Assembly (NCBI GenBank): GCA_000320545.1
Contig: ADNK01003099.1
Location: 5,001-69,000, forward strand
Origin: Bigelowiella natans CCMP2755
Taxonomy: Eukaryota > Cercozoa > Chlorarachniophyceae
DNA length: 64,000 nt
Reading direction: 5' to 3'
Shown: piece by piece, positions 38,330-50,742 of the stretch
Layout: every line of letters starts with the position of its first letter
How positions within the stretch are numbered: the first letter of the stretch is position 1
The notes under the pieces: generated by a model
Told to the model about the DNA's origin: nothing
The model's database searches: none
What the model saw: only the letters and a program-made list of their open reading frames with translations
Position numbers and translations under genes: made by a program

Positions 38330-41300
38330 ATGGCGTTATCGTGGATCTTTATCCTAGTAATATGTTTACGGGTATCGAATGCGCAACGATACCAGGACAG
38401 CATGGGATTCATGAACGGTGATCCCTTCGCAGATAACAATGAAGAGGTTCCAAACGGTAAAGATTTGTTCCAGATTCTCCAGGAGAGAAATTTGGACGGA
38501 AACACTGCGAGAGACAATACTACGGATTCCAGAAATAGGTACTGAACGTTTGTTGTGTGCAAGTTAGCCCATGCTGAGACATATGGAATTTGATTTTCAG
38601 CGAAAAAGTTACTGCTCATGAGCACTTCGAAAACCTATTTGATAAGCTCAAGGGTTTCCAAGGCCGTCGTACAACATTTGACGACGTTGTAAAATCTAGT
38701 GATACGCAGCGAAAGCGATCTTCGAAGAGTAGAAGTGGGAAGAAAATAAAGAAATTTGGGTTTGGAGGGAAGACCAGATCGTCTTCAGCGTCTTCCGCGG
38801 GGAGGAAAAGCTCTGTGCGTAGAGCAACCAAGCCTTCGGGGGGGCGGCGGGAGATAGACGAAGACGACATTTTGCAAGGGTTATCTGGCTTATCTGAGAG
38901 GCTATCTTTGCCTGGCTCCGAAATTAATATGCGGCGCAAACCAAACTTCCGATCACTTAACCCCCGACTTAAGGCAACTGCCGCTCAAAGTCAGGATTCA
39001 GTCGTCACGACTGAAAACCCGCTCGGTGAAGATATCCCGTTGAAAGATAACGCAGATTATAACGATCCTCTTGGAGATCTTTTTGCCGCTGGGAGAAATG
39101 AAGACGAAACTCAAGATAAAACGAAAACGCTATCGGGCCTTTCTGAGAGTGTGATACCGGAAGGCCCAATGAAAAACCAGGAAACACTGGCGAAGGGAAG
39201 CCCTACAATAGAAAATGTGGCGGAAAACCCAAACAAAGAATTAAAACAAACTGTAGAGGAAGTGAAGGATCCAAAGAAAATCGTGAATGGTACTGAAATC
39301 GGGGCAGAGAAACAGGCCAAGAAAAACCCAAACAAGGATGTGGACGCGAAGCGAGAAAAAGAGTTTGACTCTCCTCCGGAGGAAGTGGTCACAGTAAAGA
39401 CCTCGAATGTGGTGGTCTCTGAGGAAAATAAAAATACTAGCATTACAGGTGCATCCTCCGTGTCAAGTAGCACACAGAGGAAAGAACCGGCGGCTGCCAG
39501 GATAGAAAAGGACGACGGAGAGCTGAAGAAACAACGAGAATCTAGCGAAGACGATAGCATGCTATCGCTTCCTAGTGGTCTCATAAGCTCAGATAGAGCG
39601 TTTGAACTGAAAAAAGCCTCCTCAGGTGCAGCAATGTCTACCGGAAAAGGTGTAGAGGAGGAGGACAACTCGGTCATAAACAATGAAGAGGATCTTCCGT
39701 CGCCTTTCAGCAAAGTAGAAGACATGAATGGTGGCAGCAATGAAGGTGGAGATGCGACACCATTGTCCCTTGAAAAGATATCATCATCCAAGTCTCCGAT
39801 GATGGCAAACGAAGTGACGGGGAGAACAGAATATGGAAATATTTTCGGGCGGGAAAATGCAGACGCCTCTGGGAGTACTAGTGGTGGTGCCCCACCGTTG
39901 GACCCAGCAAGCCGCGAAGCGGTTAAGAGCAATGCCAAGCAGGATGTACCTTTTGGCATGACAACACCAAATATGCACTCAAGTACAGTTCCAGCGGAAA
40001 TTTCAATTCCTACCTCCGTGTCGGCTCTAGTTTGGCTCTCAATAGGTTTTTTCTGATGAAGTAGTAGTAAAGACGGCATCTTAGTTTATAATATATGTAT
40101 GTAACCACAGGTGTCACCATGACTTTTATTTGCTGCGCGGCCAGTTTGGTTCTCTGCGCTTCAATGTCAAGCAAGACAAACAAGCCAAGCGGAATGGGGG
40201 GGGTGAGCAGCTCATGGGGAAGTATGCATGGTACTTCGGCGGGTGCGGGGCGAAAGTCTTCCGGTGATCTTGAGCTTGGAGTAACCTCATTCGGTAACTC
40301 AAGTTTCTGTGGTGGGGGGGGAGGAGGAGACCCATCACCTTCAAAGCCAAGGAAACGGAGGTATGTTAAACAGGAACTTCAACCAGCTATTACATTGTTG
40401 GATACGGCTACTTCTCCTCGGAGTCAGCAGCAAACGCCGCACAGCAGCACCGTAGAGCTTGGAGAGAATAGTAGTAGTAGCAGTAGTAATAGTAATCTCA
40501 AGCAAAATGCATTTATGCAAGTCAAAGCCCATCAAAGCTCCAGTTCTTTGACGACGACGACGACGACTTTGTCCAAGCAGGGTGTTCGAGAAAACAGCTC
40601 GACGATTCCAAAAATAAGTAGTGCAGAAGAAGAAAAGAAAACAAAAGAAAGGGTTCCTCGTCCCGAGCCGGGAGAAATTAAGAGAAGCTTGGGAAGCTCA
40701 AGTCAAAGCAGATCTAATGGTGGCACTCGTGCGCGCGCATCTACCGCACCTGCATCTGCAGACAATGCGAAAGCTTCTCGAAATCGCGCAATACGATTTG
40801 AAAAGCTATGGGGCGCAAAAGACCTTCAATCAAAGAAAATCACGGTAGCTGTCGGAGCTATTAAGGTTGCCGTTCTATGCAAGTCTTTAACACGGGCAGG
40901 ATTTGCAATTGTAGCCTCTGGTAATAACTCCAAACAAATGATCTCTAGTTTTAAACAAAGCTGTCTCACATTGTTTGTTTTGCTTTCGAACGAAAGCTTG
41001 ATAATCCTTACGAAAACTGCTTATGTTTATTCAGGACAGGTTGATGGACTTTGTAAGGTGTACTGCATAATGGAGTCTCCACAGAATAAAAAGTAATAAT
41101 ACTTTCTAATACTATTCTTGCGGTGTTTGATACCTTTCGGTTTTCCCAATTAAGGTGTGTGTTACATGAGATCCTCGGGCAAAAGGATGGAAATTTAAAG
41201 GTTCAATGTTATAAAACTATGATGATAGTGAGGGGTAGTGTAAGCACGGATATTGTCGAACCCAAATATCACATATTTACTTCAGATACTTGGGAAGAGT

Positions 41301-41446
41301 ATGGACAACGGCGAGTTAATATCTTCACTTTCGCACATAAGAGGAGTAATTCTTGGGCATGTGTCGCGTTGATCAGAGTGCTAATGGATATATTAGTATA
41401 CTGTTGTTATCAAAGTCTTAGAAATATTCGTGCACTGCGCACATAG
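38330..41446 (+). CDS. Single-pass membrane protein with signal peptide and disordered ectodomain
   Basis: ATG 38330 opens a signal peptide (MALSWIFILVICLRVSNAQ). Exon 1 ends at about 38538 (donor GTACTG) and joins exon 2 after TTTTCAG at 38599. The lumenal/extracellular part (about 480 residues) is polar, rich in Ser, Lys, Glu and Gly, and looks disordered, with basic clusters (RKRSSKSRSGKKIKK). The transmembrane helix is split by an intron: SVSALVWLSIG before GTTTTT (about 40044) and VTMTFICCAASLVLCA after CCACAG (about 40110), in phase. A Ser-rich cytosolic tail follows, then smaller exons (DRLMDFVR at about 41034-41056, CVLHEILGQKDGNLK at about 41156-41200) and a stop at 41446. The last exons are less sure. 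Unknown function. Confidence 0.65.
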
Positions 41447-41983
41447 TAGTACTATTTCGCTTCATAATAGCAGTGCCTGTGCATGCACGGCCATGTACAC
41501 GCGTACATATCATATATCTGCTACACTATAGTATACACGTGCTAGGGTGTATATACATGTAATGTGTAAGTACACATGTGCGTATAATACGTCTGTACGA
41601 AGCAAATTAACAAAACTAGCAGCTACGTTATCCTGCTGAGAGTAGAACATACAGCATTGAATCCATAACAAGAAATGATGAATGAACAAGCAAGTGCATG
41701 TACACACGCCATGGTTACCATGTAGCAGACGCAAGCATGTATCTAGACGGTTGCTTGCCAAGCAAGTAGCCACACATAGTGGGATGAAATTCATTTTCAA
41801 ATCACAATTTTTCCATGAAACACACGATTCACTGTGCAATCATGCATCGTCCTTCGGATCATGATCGGGCCCATTGATGGTGGAATCCGAACGTCACAAG
41901 CATGATGGCCTGTGGTGTGTCTTTTATTGCAACTGCACGTGTGCTGATAAGGGCTAGAGGGGAATGAAGCGACCGTGCATCCA
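41447..41983. other. Intergenic palindrome-rich island
   Basis: Rich in TGCATGCA, TGTACA and TACACGCGTA words, between the 3' ends of two convergent genes. No gene seen. Confidence 0.45.
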
Positions 41984-43354
41984 TCATCGTTGCACAACCT
42001 TTTTATCGAATTCATTGAGTTGCTCGATGAATCCCTTGTTGGGGTCCACAATGGGTCTCTTTTCACGAACTAATGCAAGTATAAGTAATCGAAACTTCCA
42101 AGTGTTGCTACATCATGGATGCGCGCCATCTGTGGTGTCGGCAATCTTGGCAAATTCATGCTGTCACGTGGACAATGCACAGAGGAAGATGCCACGTGCG
42201 ATGCATGTGGCATCCTGAAGGACATGGATCATCTCCTGCAATGTCCAATGCATGGTCGAGAACAAATCAGATTGCGCAATCAAATGCGCGCGATCATGAA
42301 TCGCAACGACGACACGAACCGGTTGACAAAGGCTGAAATTGAATCCAGAACTGCTGCGCGCAGTGCGCGGCAACATCGGTCGCATGAGGACGCTTTCAAA
42401 TGCATGAAACACATTGTGGCAGAAACCAACAGATGCAACATTAGCGCTGTAGCCGCTGCATTGCACAGCTACATCAGGATGACCATTGAAAAAATTTGAT
42501 TCTTCATCACATCCGTCTCATAAGTAATCGTTCGTATGGCTAATAGAATGGATCAAATAACATTAATATTGGAAAATAAGAGCGTGAGTTAGGTTTCACA
42601 TACCAAACTCAAGGGCTTCCTGTGCGCTGAGATTTTTCGTCTCCATCAGCCAAGCGCACACAACTGTCACTGATCGAGACACTCCCTATTAGGAAAGTAA
42701 TAAAAGTGCCTGTTAATGCGGACTTCAGACTGCTTAGTGCCACACGAACCTGATGGCAGTGTATTAATATGCTTGGAAATTGACCGCGAGCTTTATCTCC
42801 AGTGGTTTCTAGCAGATTCGATCTGTGATAAGCTGATCTTGCAGCTTTGATGAAATTGAAGCAAGCAGGAAAATGCATGATCAAGTTCTCGTGTTCATGG
42901 TCCTCCACCTCGATGACCTTGTAAGAAAACTCGGCCGGGAAGTAACAAGGGACATTGTCGCTAACATTAAGAATCCACCTTTACACAAAAGGATTGTCAA
43001 CAGCACTTCTAAGTTCCTCAAATCATGTTTTTACTCGACTCTGTGTTGTATCAGAAGCTCGTGACTCGCCGCAGCTTTCTCGCCCCCCAGCAGTAGGTAT
43101 GGAAGGATCTTCGAAACCTGCGGTTCTGAGAATGCAGCAAGTGTTTAGATCCATTACGAGCTGGCTAAGCTGTAACGGGGTAGTAGAAAACCTTTTTGCT
43201 CTCCCGATTGAATGTTGTCCAAGACTCTCTGACGTCGTTCTTCAAGTCTTCGTGTTTTATCCTCTTCACTCCGAGCCTTCTCCCTTCGCCGCTTCTGGAG
43301 TGCTTCCAAATACTCAGTACGAACTCGTTCGACTTCTCTATCAAGATCGGACAT
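41984..43354 (-). CDS. Dual-specificity phosphatase (DUSP family)
   Basis: Cysteine phosphatase acting on phospho-Ser/Thr/Tyr, in this family often on MAP kinases. The DSP core is unmistakable across four exons: WILNVSDNVPCYFPAEFSY, VIEVEDHEHENLIMHFP (general-acid Asp region), FPSILIHCHQ, and after an intron GVSRSVTVVCAWLMETKN (exon 42604-42685). Together they make the signature HCHQGVSRS, that is H-C-x5-R-S, with Cys and Arg intact. The last exon (41984-42068) gives REKRPIVDPNKGFIEQLNEF, the usual DSP C-terminal helix, and a stop at 41984-41986. Upstream, exon 43035-43169 carries LSQLVMDLNTCCILR, and a coiled-coil first exon starts MSDLDREVERVRTEYL at ATG 43354 (43366 and 43378 also possible). 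The junction between these two is uncertain. The last intron holds a LINE fragment. Confidence 0.85.
42115..42499 (+). mobile_element. 3'-end fragment of a non-LTR (LINE) retrotransposon
   Basis: A 126-codon frame ends with the zinc-knuckle region typical of LINE reverse-transcriptase C-termini: CDACGILKDMDHLLQCPMHG, that is C-x2-C-x8-H-x4-C, followed by R-rich helices. There is no reverse-transcriptase core upstream, so the copy is 5'-truncated. It lies inside the last intron of the phosphatase gene, on the opposite strand. The DNA near its end (CTGCATTGCACAGCTACAT) is similar to 50397-50425. Confidence 0.7.
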
Positions 43355-43378
43355 GAATAAAGACATACATCCCCCCAT

Positions 43379-43689
43379 TCACAAATAGGCTCCGGTTTGG
43401 TGATAGGGAGGGGCGTCTGGGGCGGGGGAAGAAAGATCGTCACGTTCTATGAATACTCGAACAATCGCTGCAACATAAGCAACAACATGTACTATTTTCG
43501 GACAGAAATTTACATGAAAAACATCCACGGCTCATTGCCGCGCATTTTTGGCACTGATCGATAGGCAATAATTCCCATGATTCCTATCCTGCGACATCAT
43601 CTAAGCATTGTCGCAATTAACTTTTGACAGATTCTTTCACAACATCTTCGCCTCGGCTACCCACTCAACGAAAACGTGTCGGGCGGACC
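43379..43689. promoter_or_regulatory. Shared divergent promoter region
   Basis: The phosphatase (minus) and the PPR gene (plus) start head-to-head about 335 bp apart. Both promoters should lie here. No obvious TATA box or tandem motif was seen. Confidence 0.5.
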
Positions 43690-44906
43690 ATGGCATTTGC
43701 TAGAGCAGCATTGCGCCTACGCAGGTCCCTAGCCTCATCGCCATCGTCTGGTTGCAACCTTTCTCTTTCACGGAGGGGGAGAAGGAGGAGAATGGGGAGA
43801 GAAATACCGTTTTCGACGAAACCGAGTCCGCCTAGTATGCCGGCCGGAGTGGAGATGAGCTCATCATCATCATCTTCGCCCTCATTTTCTGCTAAAGATA
43901 TTAAGCAGAAAGTGGAGTATGCTCGATCCAAAAGGGAAGAGCAGGGTATCCGTCTCACCAAACTAGAAGATAGGCTGGCAGATTTCCTCGAAATGTGTTT
44001 CTTCGTACGCGACGCAGAAGCATTCCGAGAGCTGCAAAAGTTTCGAGACCGCATGAGGGGGTCATGTCTCGTAATGGATGATAGAAGAGTCTTAGAAAAG
44101 CTGCATAAGGCGTATATAGCGACTTGTGGGTTGAATGGAGAGTTTGAACTCGCCAGCAGGGGCTTTTTCGTGATGACGGCAGAGGTACAAGCATCGATTG
44201 GTGAAACACTTTCCCCAGCAGCCCTTAAACGAACAAATTGCTTTGATTTTCAGGACAATATTAGAGCAGAAAGCGATGTTTTCAGAACGATAATAAACTC
44301 TTGTTTACGCTCTCATGGTGGGAGGGTTCCGAAACCGGACCTAGCTGACGAATGGGTGAAGCTAGCAACAACCTCATTTGACTGCAAGCTTCCCAAGGTA
44401 GGAATGAATAGTGCCATTGCTTCATCAATGATTGGGGACTTGATATCCTTAATCAAAAGACGAAGCTATAACCCACTCGGACTCATTGTCTGCTGCCTTA
44501 CGTAGGAAAGTTACGAGAAGGTATTACGGGGACTAGCGCTCATAAAAGTCTCGAAACAAGTAAGAAAGAAATGTACTGCCAACTCCACGTGATGTGGGTG
44601 GTAAATATGCTACTAGTAATACATCAACGCTAAAAAATCCACTGCTAGATCATTTTCGGCTTCCTGAGCACACTGCTATTCCGTTTTGGTAACCTCTTCG
44701 ATCGTACCCTAGAATCACGATGCGTGGGTGGCACGAGTGAGAGAATACGTGCAAACGCTACTGCAAAACCAATTGAGACGGCAGGTCAGTCAGTCATCTT
44801 ATATTAGCGAACTAGATAATCCACAAACGACTAATCATACAGCTACTTATACTACGGCTACTGCCTCCTTCGGTGCCATTGTTTCTCAAACGACGTCGTC
44901 TGTTGG

Positions 44907-44949
<43 letters not shown>

Positions 44950-46555
44950 TATCAGACTGTATCACGACTTCTGGAGAATATCATCCGGTAAGTACAGTAC
45001 GACTACATGTTATTGGCATATTCATTAGGGTAAAAACGTGCCTGGAGCAAAACAACGGAACACTTGGAAATTCGCAAAAATAAAATGTGTCCGCCCTCTC
45101 CTATTCCCCTCATTCCATCTTTGTGACTACAACTAAGATGTGGGATCGATCCCTCTGGACTACTGGACGACGTGCTAGCAACACCTCCCAAGGCTGGCGT
45201 CAAAGACTACAAGCTTAAGAAAAATCACTGGACGCGGGTATGTGCCGTGCGAAAAAGAAGAAGAAGAAGCAAAAGACGCTGTGTGCGTTTGGCTGATACT
45301 GTGTTAAACGACGACGACTTTTGAGATAATTAACCCTACTGTCATCATCAGAGCGTGAATATGCTCGCAGAGGCATACGCTAGGGCGGGCAGTCTCGATA
45401 AGTCTCGGATGTGGGCAGAGAAGCTAGATAGTAAGCAAGTGTGGAAAACAACAGGCACCACCGAACCACCCTCTCTGCCTCTGCTGTCACCTGCGACATC
45501 GTGAAAATACACTTGCTCTTATGCTTATCTACTACTGCCGATTATAATAATAATATAATAATAATAATTACGATAATGATCATGATGATGGTGATGACGA
45601 TGTTTCTCAGGAAGTTAAAGATTTCGTTGTCTTCAGCGTCATCAACACGCTGTGCAGGAGAGGAGAGGTACACCGTATTCATCACCCCTTCTGTTTTCCA
45701 CACACCCCTTTCTTCGCGGAAGCTTGAGCATTCTCTTACTGAAGAAGGGCGTCGCGGAAATATTTGTCAGATGGAGAAAGCATACGTGCATTGGGAGACG
45801 GCGAAGAAGGAGCATGATGGTGATCGCAAGAAGGAGGGAGGCGAGGGGGGGGGGCACAACCAAGCAAAGCAGCTGATATCGGAGATCAGATTCAACGTCG
45901 AAATGATAAAAGGGTATTTAAATCGCTTCTACACTGAGAGTGATAAGTCCTCATGGAAGAGATTGGACGAGTATGATGACGTGAAGATGGCAAAGACGGT
46001 ACTTTTGAAGATAATTAACCTTGCTACCCATCATACCGTTCCCCCCCCACCTGCCGCTTCAACCGACCGAAGCTCCACCGCTAGCATAAGAAGTACCCAG
46101 GAGGGGGGTGGCCCTGACGATTCGTCGTTACTTCAAGAATCGGAAAGACAAACTGTGCACCGACTAGTAACAAGGTGCTGCTTTCATGGGAAAGTGGCGA
46201 AACAAGAAGAAGAAGAAGAAAAGAAAAAGAAAAAGAAGAAGTAGATATAGAGACGATGAACGAAGGAACTTAGAGAGCAAAGGGAGACGACGCAGAAGTA
46301 GAGGGTAGGGACGAGGGTAAGAAAAGGGGGTCAGGAGGAGGCCCATGGCGAGCTGTTTGTAGCGATGATGCGAATAATAATAGCGACCAACAATAGGAGT
46401 GTGGAAGGCCTTTTCCGATTGCTGGCAAAGAAAGGAATGGTGCGCGAAATGGACGAATGGCTGGATATGATGAAGCCTCTCAAGTAGCCTTTGAACCCCT
46501 CACTTCCTAGCAAGGATGCAAACACACCATTTCGCTACATACCTGCAACATATAA

Positions 46556-46593
<38 letters not shown>

Positions 46594-46629
46594 TATATGT
46601 ATGAATTCATTACATCCGTCTCATATGTA

Positions 46630-46674
<45 letters not shown>

Positions 46675-48963
46675 TATATTTATATTATATTGTGATATCT
46701 GCCCTGAATTGGCCATCTTTTATGGAATACTGACGGGTCGCCTTCCTCTTTCCCTGCTATGGATTATTCTATGGCCTTAGGATGGAGATCAGCAGTACCA
46801 CCTTCAAGTACATTCTTCTAGCATTAGTGAGAGCATCTGAAGTAGTCTCAGGAGGAGGAAGAGGAGGAGGAGGGGCGGCGGGGGGGGGGGGGGATACAGA
46901 GGAGAAAGGCGAGCGTAGAGATCAACTCGAGGTCTTCGCCGACAAGGCTCTCAAATGGAAGGCGCTCAGGGAAGACCAAGGGTGAGAAGAAGATGTATTG
47001 CTTTATTATGAGCATGCACAACACATACACACTCAAGAGGCTGAGGCCATAGTTTTTAGATACGAACATCAAAGGACGGCGAAGGTGGTAAAATTCGCTG
47101 TAACTCTCACACCGTCGTTATCATCATCATCTTCATCATCATCACCATCATCATCACCATCATCATCACGTTACTATGTCTGCTGCCTTCAGAGCGGCGA
47201 TCAGTGCGGGGAACTTCAGTAATATGGTGATAGTGCAGATAAAGGCCTCGCGGCTAGACAAGGCTCAGCAGCTAATACTGGAGATGGAGAAGGTGGTATT
47301 GCTCACCTTCCACGGATGGTGATCTTGCTGCTATTTTTGAAATAAATATGGCTTGATTGTCGATGTCTTTTCTTATCTCTTTAACAAAGTCTTCCCCCCC
47401 CCCCACACTCCCTTCTCGTTGTTTTTTGCTCTGTATTTCTAGAAAGGGCTGCAGCCCACCAAGCAAGTTCTGTTTGAGCTAGCTTTCCGGTGGGTGGCCA
47501 AAGATGCACTCACAAGGGGAGGGGAGTGGAGGGGGGGGGGGGGGGGGGGGTATATCGAGGGAGAGACAATAAGAAGTACGTACACTTATGGAAGAGATAA
47601 TGGCGTAAAGGAAGAGATGGCAGGGCTATTTGAATTCCATCAAAGGAAGAATTGCCTGGATGTGTCGTTGGGGTACAAAGGAGGATGATGCTCAAGATTA
47701 TATGTTCTTAATAAACACTAAAGCTGCTGCTGCTGCCACCGCATGTAGGCACTATGAATTGGGAGATCATGAGACCGCGAAATTGGTAATATTAGGTGCT
47801 GAGAGAACAGTGGGTGATAGTGAGGGGAGAGAATGAAGGCACAGTATTAGATACTCACATAGAAGGGGCGGAGCAGCCCATTTTGGTGTTTTTCCCGCCT
47901 CGTGATGAACGTTGGTAAATACTGGTTACGTTCAGTGTTTGGAAGAAATGCACAAGTTAGCCGGGCGAGTCGATAACAAGGTACTCGCACAGGAAGGGCC
48001 TCCTCCTCCTCCTCTTTCTCCTCCTCCTCATTCAAAACAGCAATCTCAGCATATTCTCTGATGTATATTCGTGCAAGGATTCTGCTACCATCAGTATCAT
48101 CATCATCATCATTATCATCATCATTGTCATTATCATCATCATCATCATCATCGTCACTATCATCCTCAGGGTGTGAGCCAAGGCTTTACAGATCTTCTAC
48201 GCACAGTAGCAGACAGCCACTATCTTCATCATACACGAAACTTCCGAGAGTAAGTGTTTCGTGCATGATAGAAAAGAAGGGGGGGGTGGGGGGGGGTGAA
48301 TAAAAGGAAGGACAACCATATATCTAGTCACAGGGTCCATATTCATCGAAAATTGAATAAGAGAATTGTTTCTTTTTTCCTTCGTTCAGGTACAACACGC
48401 TCATCACAGACGCAGCGAGGGAGGTAGTGAAGAAGAAGAAGAAGAAGAAGAAGAAGAAGAAGAGGAAGATAGGCAACCTCTTGATGAAAAGGGGACACGA
48501 TAACATCGATAATAAGAATAGCAGTCACCATCGTGATAAACATGATGATAACGGCCACTACTTTGAGTAATATGGGGCTAGACGCTGTCATTGAGAATGG
48601 TTTTATCTCTCCATCTCTACCCCCCCCCCCCCCCCTCTCGTAATCAAACATGTGCACGCGCCCAATCAATGCACCCGCATGCCATTTGTCATCGCCTATA
48701 CCATAATTTTTCGCACGTTACGATGCTGCCTCCTCTCCATCCGTTTGCCCTCACCCACCGACATGGACAACTACACAGGGGGGGGTGGAGGAGGTCTTGG
48801 AATGGGTGGAAGAGATGCGGTACCGAGGCCAGGAACCAAACGCCAAGACGTACAACGGCATTCTAAGCTCTTACATGAATCGAGATGACCTTCCTATGGT
48901 GCTGGAGATCTTCCAAGCTATGCAGGTGGCTCGTTGTATTGCATCGCTGCTCTGCTTAAATCT

Positions 48964-49007
<44 letters not shown>

Positions 49008-49297
49008 GGTCGCAATAAATCGATGCTCATGCGCTCCCCCCCCCCTCCCCCCCGCTGCCTTGGTTAGGATGAGGAGGGAATAACACCTGACAAAGCAACT
49101 TACTCTATTTTGATGACGGCCTACGCTAATGGAGGGCTTCTTCTTGAGGCAGAGGGCCTATTGAGTGCGTTGGAGATTAGATAAAGAAGACCAAGAAGAA
49201 GACGATGATGATGATAATGATGATTATGATGATGAGAAAATGAAGGGTGATGAAAATAATGATTTGAGGTGTCTTCTCATGATCTGGGAGCTTGGAG

Positions 49298-49344
<47 letters not shown>

Positions 49345-49543
49345 TAACACTCAATAATGAAGTATATAAAGTATACATATTTCATCGGTCAAACCTCTAG
49401 CCGTGCCACTTTTTCTTCTTTTTCTTCTTCTTTTTCTTCTTCTTCTTCTTCTTCTTCTTCTTCTTCTTCTTCCCTTACTCTTGCTCCCCACCCTCCTCCA
49501 CGCAACACCATCCGTTGATAAGGGTGATAAATAATAAATAAAT

Positions 49544-49574
<31 letters not shown>

Positions 49575-50202
49575 CCAGAAACGATGAAGGAGAAGCACGG
49601 AATTCAATCCAACCTGTTTCACTACGCTACTCTGATCAACGCACATGCCAAGAACTTGGATGAGAAGGTGCCTCTTCTGGTGCTAGAAGGACGAGTGGGG
49701 AGGGTGGGGGTTATGGGATGTTAGGTAGGAGGAGCTCTTGCCGCTTTCAAATGCGTGTTTCGTACTCGTTGTTGTTGTTGTTGTTGTTTCATTCAATTAC
49801 GGCTCTCACAATCAGGAAATCTCGAGAATCATGGAAACGATCAACGACGCGGGATTGGACGCTGCTGATGACAAGGTTGTGTTTACGTGCATCATTGACA
49901 ACTGCGCGAAAAGGTTTTACGATGCGGAGGCTCTCCCGATGGCGGAGAGGTGGTTCAGGAAGATGCTCGACTACGACGTGCCAGCCGACCGCCAAACGTA
50001 CAACGCAATGCTCTTTTTGTCCAAGTACCGCGATTTGGAAAAATTCGTATTCTACGCGAAAATGATGGCAGACGATGAAAACGTTGAAATGAATAACCCA
50101 AAAACCACCAAACACCTGAAGGACGTTGCTGGAAGATCCGAGATAAGCCCGCAGGTAAGTAGCCAGTTATCAAGGATTATTAATAGTCAATGCCAGCAAT
50201 AA
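43690..50202 (+). CDS. Pentatricopeptide-repeat protein, probably mitochondrial
   Basis: About 20 exons over 6.5 kb. ATG 43690 starts a classic mitochondrial presequence (MAFARAALRLRRSLASSPSS: Arg/Ala/Ser-rich, no acids). The first exons, 43690-44184, 44254-44397, 44713-44784 and about 44957-44990, join in phase. PPR-type helical hairpins recur: NMLAEAYARAGSLDKSRMW (about 45370), VFSVINTLCRRGE (about 45630), TFKYILLALVRASE (about 46800), NMVIVQIKASRLDKAQQLI (about 47220), EYNTLITDAARE (about 48390), EPNAKTYNGILSSYMNRDD (about 48835), TPDKATYSILMTAYANGG (about 49090), FHYATLINAHAKNLDE (about 49615), VFTCIIDNCAKRF and DRQTYNAMLFLSKYRDLEK (about 49880-50040). PPR proteins bind organellar RNA base by base and act in its stability, processing or translation. 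The frame stops at 50202, but a perfect CAG|GTAAGT donor at 50154 suggests further exons. Some middle junctions are uncertain. Confidence 0.85.
46559..46662. repeat. AT microsatellites in a PPR intron
   Basis: Two AT runs (about 46559-46591 and 46633-46663) separated by AT-rich sequence, inside the intron after the exon ending MMKPLK. Confidence 0.9.
49291..49573. repeat. AT, CTT and CAT arrays in a PPR intron
   Basis: AT run (49300-49341), CTT/TTC array (about 49410-49471) and CAT array (about 49545-49573), the last ending in the acceptor CACCAG itself. Confidence 0.9.
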
Positions 50203-50219
50203 ATTACTGTTGTTTCTGC

Positions 50220-50742
50220 GAATATTAATGGTCAGTTTGTAATAATGCGATGGCAGTACACACGTAGAATGCAGCATGCAAGCATGCATGGATGGATGGA
50301 TGGGCGCATGGTTTGCATTGCTAGATTGGCTCACCAGCGTACTAAGCAAACGGTCTTTTTATGCGCAAATGCTGACGCAACAGGGAATGGCCGCAGCTTT
50401 GCATAGCTACATGATAGGGTGACAATTGAAAAATGTTCGCATGTTCACTACATCATTTTTTACATACGCGTGGGCTTGCTAGCTTGCATAAATAGTGATA
50501 GTGACTCGTATCTCACTTACGCTGGAGGGTCTGATTGCACGTCCTAGCGTCTGCTGCAGGTTCTTCATTACTGCACGTTGCGCAAATTGAAGGCATGCTA
50601 CAATGACGTGCATAATGCAGTTTGCCAATGCCTATTATGGCTAAGATGTAGCGATGCATTGGTGTACACAGATGAAGCTTAGATTCACCCCGGGAGGATT
50701 TGCATGCTATGATACTAGGACATATAGCACGTACCCATCTAG
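50220..50742. mobile_element. Degenerate LINE-like island
   Basis: A palindrome-rich stretch (GCATGC, tandem ATGG at about 50288-50302). The segment 50393-50440 (GCAGCTTTGCATAGCTACAT then GACAATTGAAAAAT) resembles the end of the LINE fragment at 42450-42495 in the same order and spacing, so both are copies of one element. No open frame survives. Confidence 0.5.

Noticed and set aside
39111-40079. 322-codon minus-strand ORF opposite the single-pass membrane protein
   Set aside because: It is an antisense shadow of the Ser/Glu/Lys-rich ectodomain; the plus strand has the signal peptide and in-phase introns.
43170-43191. 22-nt GT-AG segment between the first two phosphatase exons, resembling a nucleomorph-size intron
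   Set aside because: Removing it puts the next exon out of frame into a stop; a 56-nt intron ending at the same AG keeps the frame.
45441-46244. 267-codon plus-strand ORF ending in poly-Lys
   Set aside because: It runs through at least one PPR intron; only the parts around 45612-45670 and 45772-45990 look like exons.
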